Shown here: positions 62,574-64,000 of the stretch, piece after piece | How positions within the stretch are numbered: position 1 is the first letter of the stretch | Layout: each line of letters begins with the position of its first letter | NCBI GenBank assembly: GCA_019055375.1 | Contig: JAHQIW010005497.1 | Coordinates: forward strand, 170,465-234,464 | Direction of reading: 5' to 3' | DNA: 64,000 nt | Source of the DNA: Parelaphostrongylus tenuis | Taxonomy: Eukaryota; Nematoda; Chromadorea; Rhabditida; Metastrongylidae | Translations under genes and position numbers: made by a program | The notes under the pieces: model-generated | Seen by the model: the letters and a program-made list of their open reading frames with translations, nothing else | The model's database searches: none | Told to the model about the DNA's origin: nothing

Positions 62574-63099
62574 AGTGTTTTCTGTAGTCTTGTTGCACTT
62601 ATCATAGCGATGATGACGATGATAGTACGATGAATAGTATATCGTGGCCACCAGCGTACCTACAGTCGATGTCTTGCGGCTGGTACAAACGATATATTGC
62701 AAAATAACGTTGAGTGATTCGCAAAACTTTGACGTCAGTCAGGACTTGAATCCGCAATCCCAACCCTTCCGGGATCGCATGCTTAACCAACTGCACTACC
62801 AGCGCTTGTTTCACTACCACTCTTCCACTCTACAAAGCACCATTATCTCAGAAATCAACCGTCAACGCTTGGTCTGGCAAGTTATATCGCCAATGACCAA
62901 GTTACGCTGGCAGATATTGTATACACGTGATTGGCAAAAAATCTTTCTAAATAACCGCTAATTAGCTGATAAGATGTTTGTCGACCACATGTATCTATTA
63001 TTGTCAGTGTAACTGGGATCGATGCCGATAAGGCTTGCCATGCCAAAGCGATGACTGTTTGCCGCTAAGACATCGCTGCGTTGTAGCGCAGAAAGAATG

Positions 63100-63220
63100 G
63101 TGGCAAAACAGGCGCCCAGTAATGCAAGTGGTTGAGCATGTATTCCTGGAAAAGATGGAATTCGGGTTCGAATCCTGCATGGCCTCAAAGTCTTGCACAT
63201 CACTCAGCATTATTGAATAA
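63100..63220 (+). repeat. tRNA-like foldback element (family 2)
   Basis: GTAATGCAAGTGGTTGAGCA and TCGGGTTCGAATCCTGC, then AAGTCTTGCACATCACTC, the family's right arm. A minus-strand sister is at 62,690-62,830. Confidence 0.78.
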
Positions 63221-64000
63221 AATATTATTTGTACCAGCCTCAAGATGCCGCACAACGTACGCTGGTGACCATGATATATCTTGCCAACGGCGTAGTATTC
63301 ATCGAAGCCACATCTCCATGATAGAGGCGAATGGTTCCCAAGAGGTCCTGATGATGACGAATCTCCGAACGCACGCAGGCCACGAACGGAGCGAAGAGTA
63401 TTAACCTCAATCTGGAAATATTCTTGCAGGCTATATATTGATTCAGAAGCTCGAGTTGCGATATGAGTCGAACTGATTACCTATTACAAGAGAGCAGCAT
63501 TTTGGCTTTCAGATAATCCGTTTTGGAACATTCGAGGAATGAGAGATGTACTGGAGAGTTTTGACAGAAACACAAATGAAATTAAGCTTCACTTTACGAT
63601 ATGTGCAATAAGATATTCTGTGTTGCACACATCTCGAAGAAACCTGCGCCAATTGGCGACGTTATATAAACATCTGCTTTGGTGAGAGATCGGAACGTTA
63701 GAAAACGGTGAGTAAGGGTGCTCCTGCTTAGTGTCAAGTCAGTCGCATTCTTAGAAACGTTTACTTCACTGAGCCATTTCCATCCTTTGCCAATCCCTCA
63801 AAGTGTGGGAATCCAGACGTCTGACAAGCCTTATTACCCTAATATCATTGCTTTTTCTACCATCATTTCTGAGAGGGTTTCCTTTTTGCTCCCTCATATC
63901 AAAGTATTTTGAAAACAATCTTAATCCAGGTCCCCTTTCAAATTTTCGGCGGAATTCTTTAATAAGTTCTCACTTGAGTTATCGGTCGCCATCCTCATCA

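Larger units (their letters stand above)
61350..63905. repeat. segmental duplication block, right copy
   Basis: Collinear with 43,700-45,910 (see that entry). Contains a hammerhead-like core at 62,549-62,573 and tRNA-like foldback elements at 62,690-62,830 (minus) and 63,100-63,220 (plus). No gene recognised to the window end. Confidence 0.72.

Noticed and set aside
1..64000. CRISPR arrays, bacterial operons, prophage or horizontally acquired bacterial genes
   Set aside because: No regularly spaced direct repeats with unique spacers and no bacterial-type genes; splice structure and repeats are nematode throughout.

Overview
The window is nuclear DNA of a nematode, most likely a clade V strongylid (hookworm-like). 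It shows very short TTTCAG-type introns, one large gene split into more than 55 small exons, and dense RTE, Penelope-like, mariner and tRNA-derived repeats. Nothing prokaryotic was seen, and no CRISPR array.

Left half, 85-34,870, + strand: one gene, the orthologue of C. elegans nurf-1 (human BPTF, fly NURF301), the large subunit of the NURF chromatin-remodelling complex. I traced it exon by exon through splice sites and reading phase: acidic N-terminus, DDT region, PHD1, the conserved middle block, a long low-complexity linker, a basic coiled coil, an AT-hook-like motif, two C-terminal PHD fingers, a bromodomain and the stop codon. The first exon begins at a splice acceptor, so the start codon lies left of the window. 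A terminal exon at 21,923-22,096 followed by a poly(A) signal gives a short isoform, while a phase-compatible splice leads on to the C-terminal half. About a dozen single-base frame breaks lie at mononucleotide runs, in both directions, and look like sequence errors rather than decay. The long introns (7.9-10.7, 12.6-14.8, 16.2-20.2, 22.1-24.9 and 29.6-32.1 kb) are packed with repeats. One holds a minus-strand tRNA-Cys(GCA) flanked by two decayed copies, with a conserved T-arm block at exact 200-bp spacing.

Right half, 34,871-64,000: gene-poor. On the minus strand is a small family of secreted-type proteins: one intact five-exon gene (48,473-50,253, 198 aa) and two decayed copies (42.7-43.1 and 57.3-58.0 kb). 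Large stretches are segmental duplications (43.7-45.9 against 61.35-63.9 kb), an RTE fragment shared by two copies, a Penelope-like element with a GIY-YIG endonuclease (54.5-56.1 kb) and a mariner deletion derivative (41.0-41.4 kb). A second possible gene, Cys-rich and of unknown function, ends at 51,439.

No entirely new gene system is evident. The least ordinary items are the NURF-1 bromodomain that lacks the acetyl-lysine-anchoring Asn, a tRNA-like element bounded by inverted repeats, dispersed hammerhead-like RNA cores with compensatory stem changes, and the partly decayed secreted-protein family.
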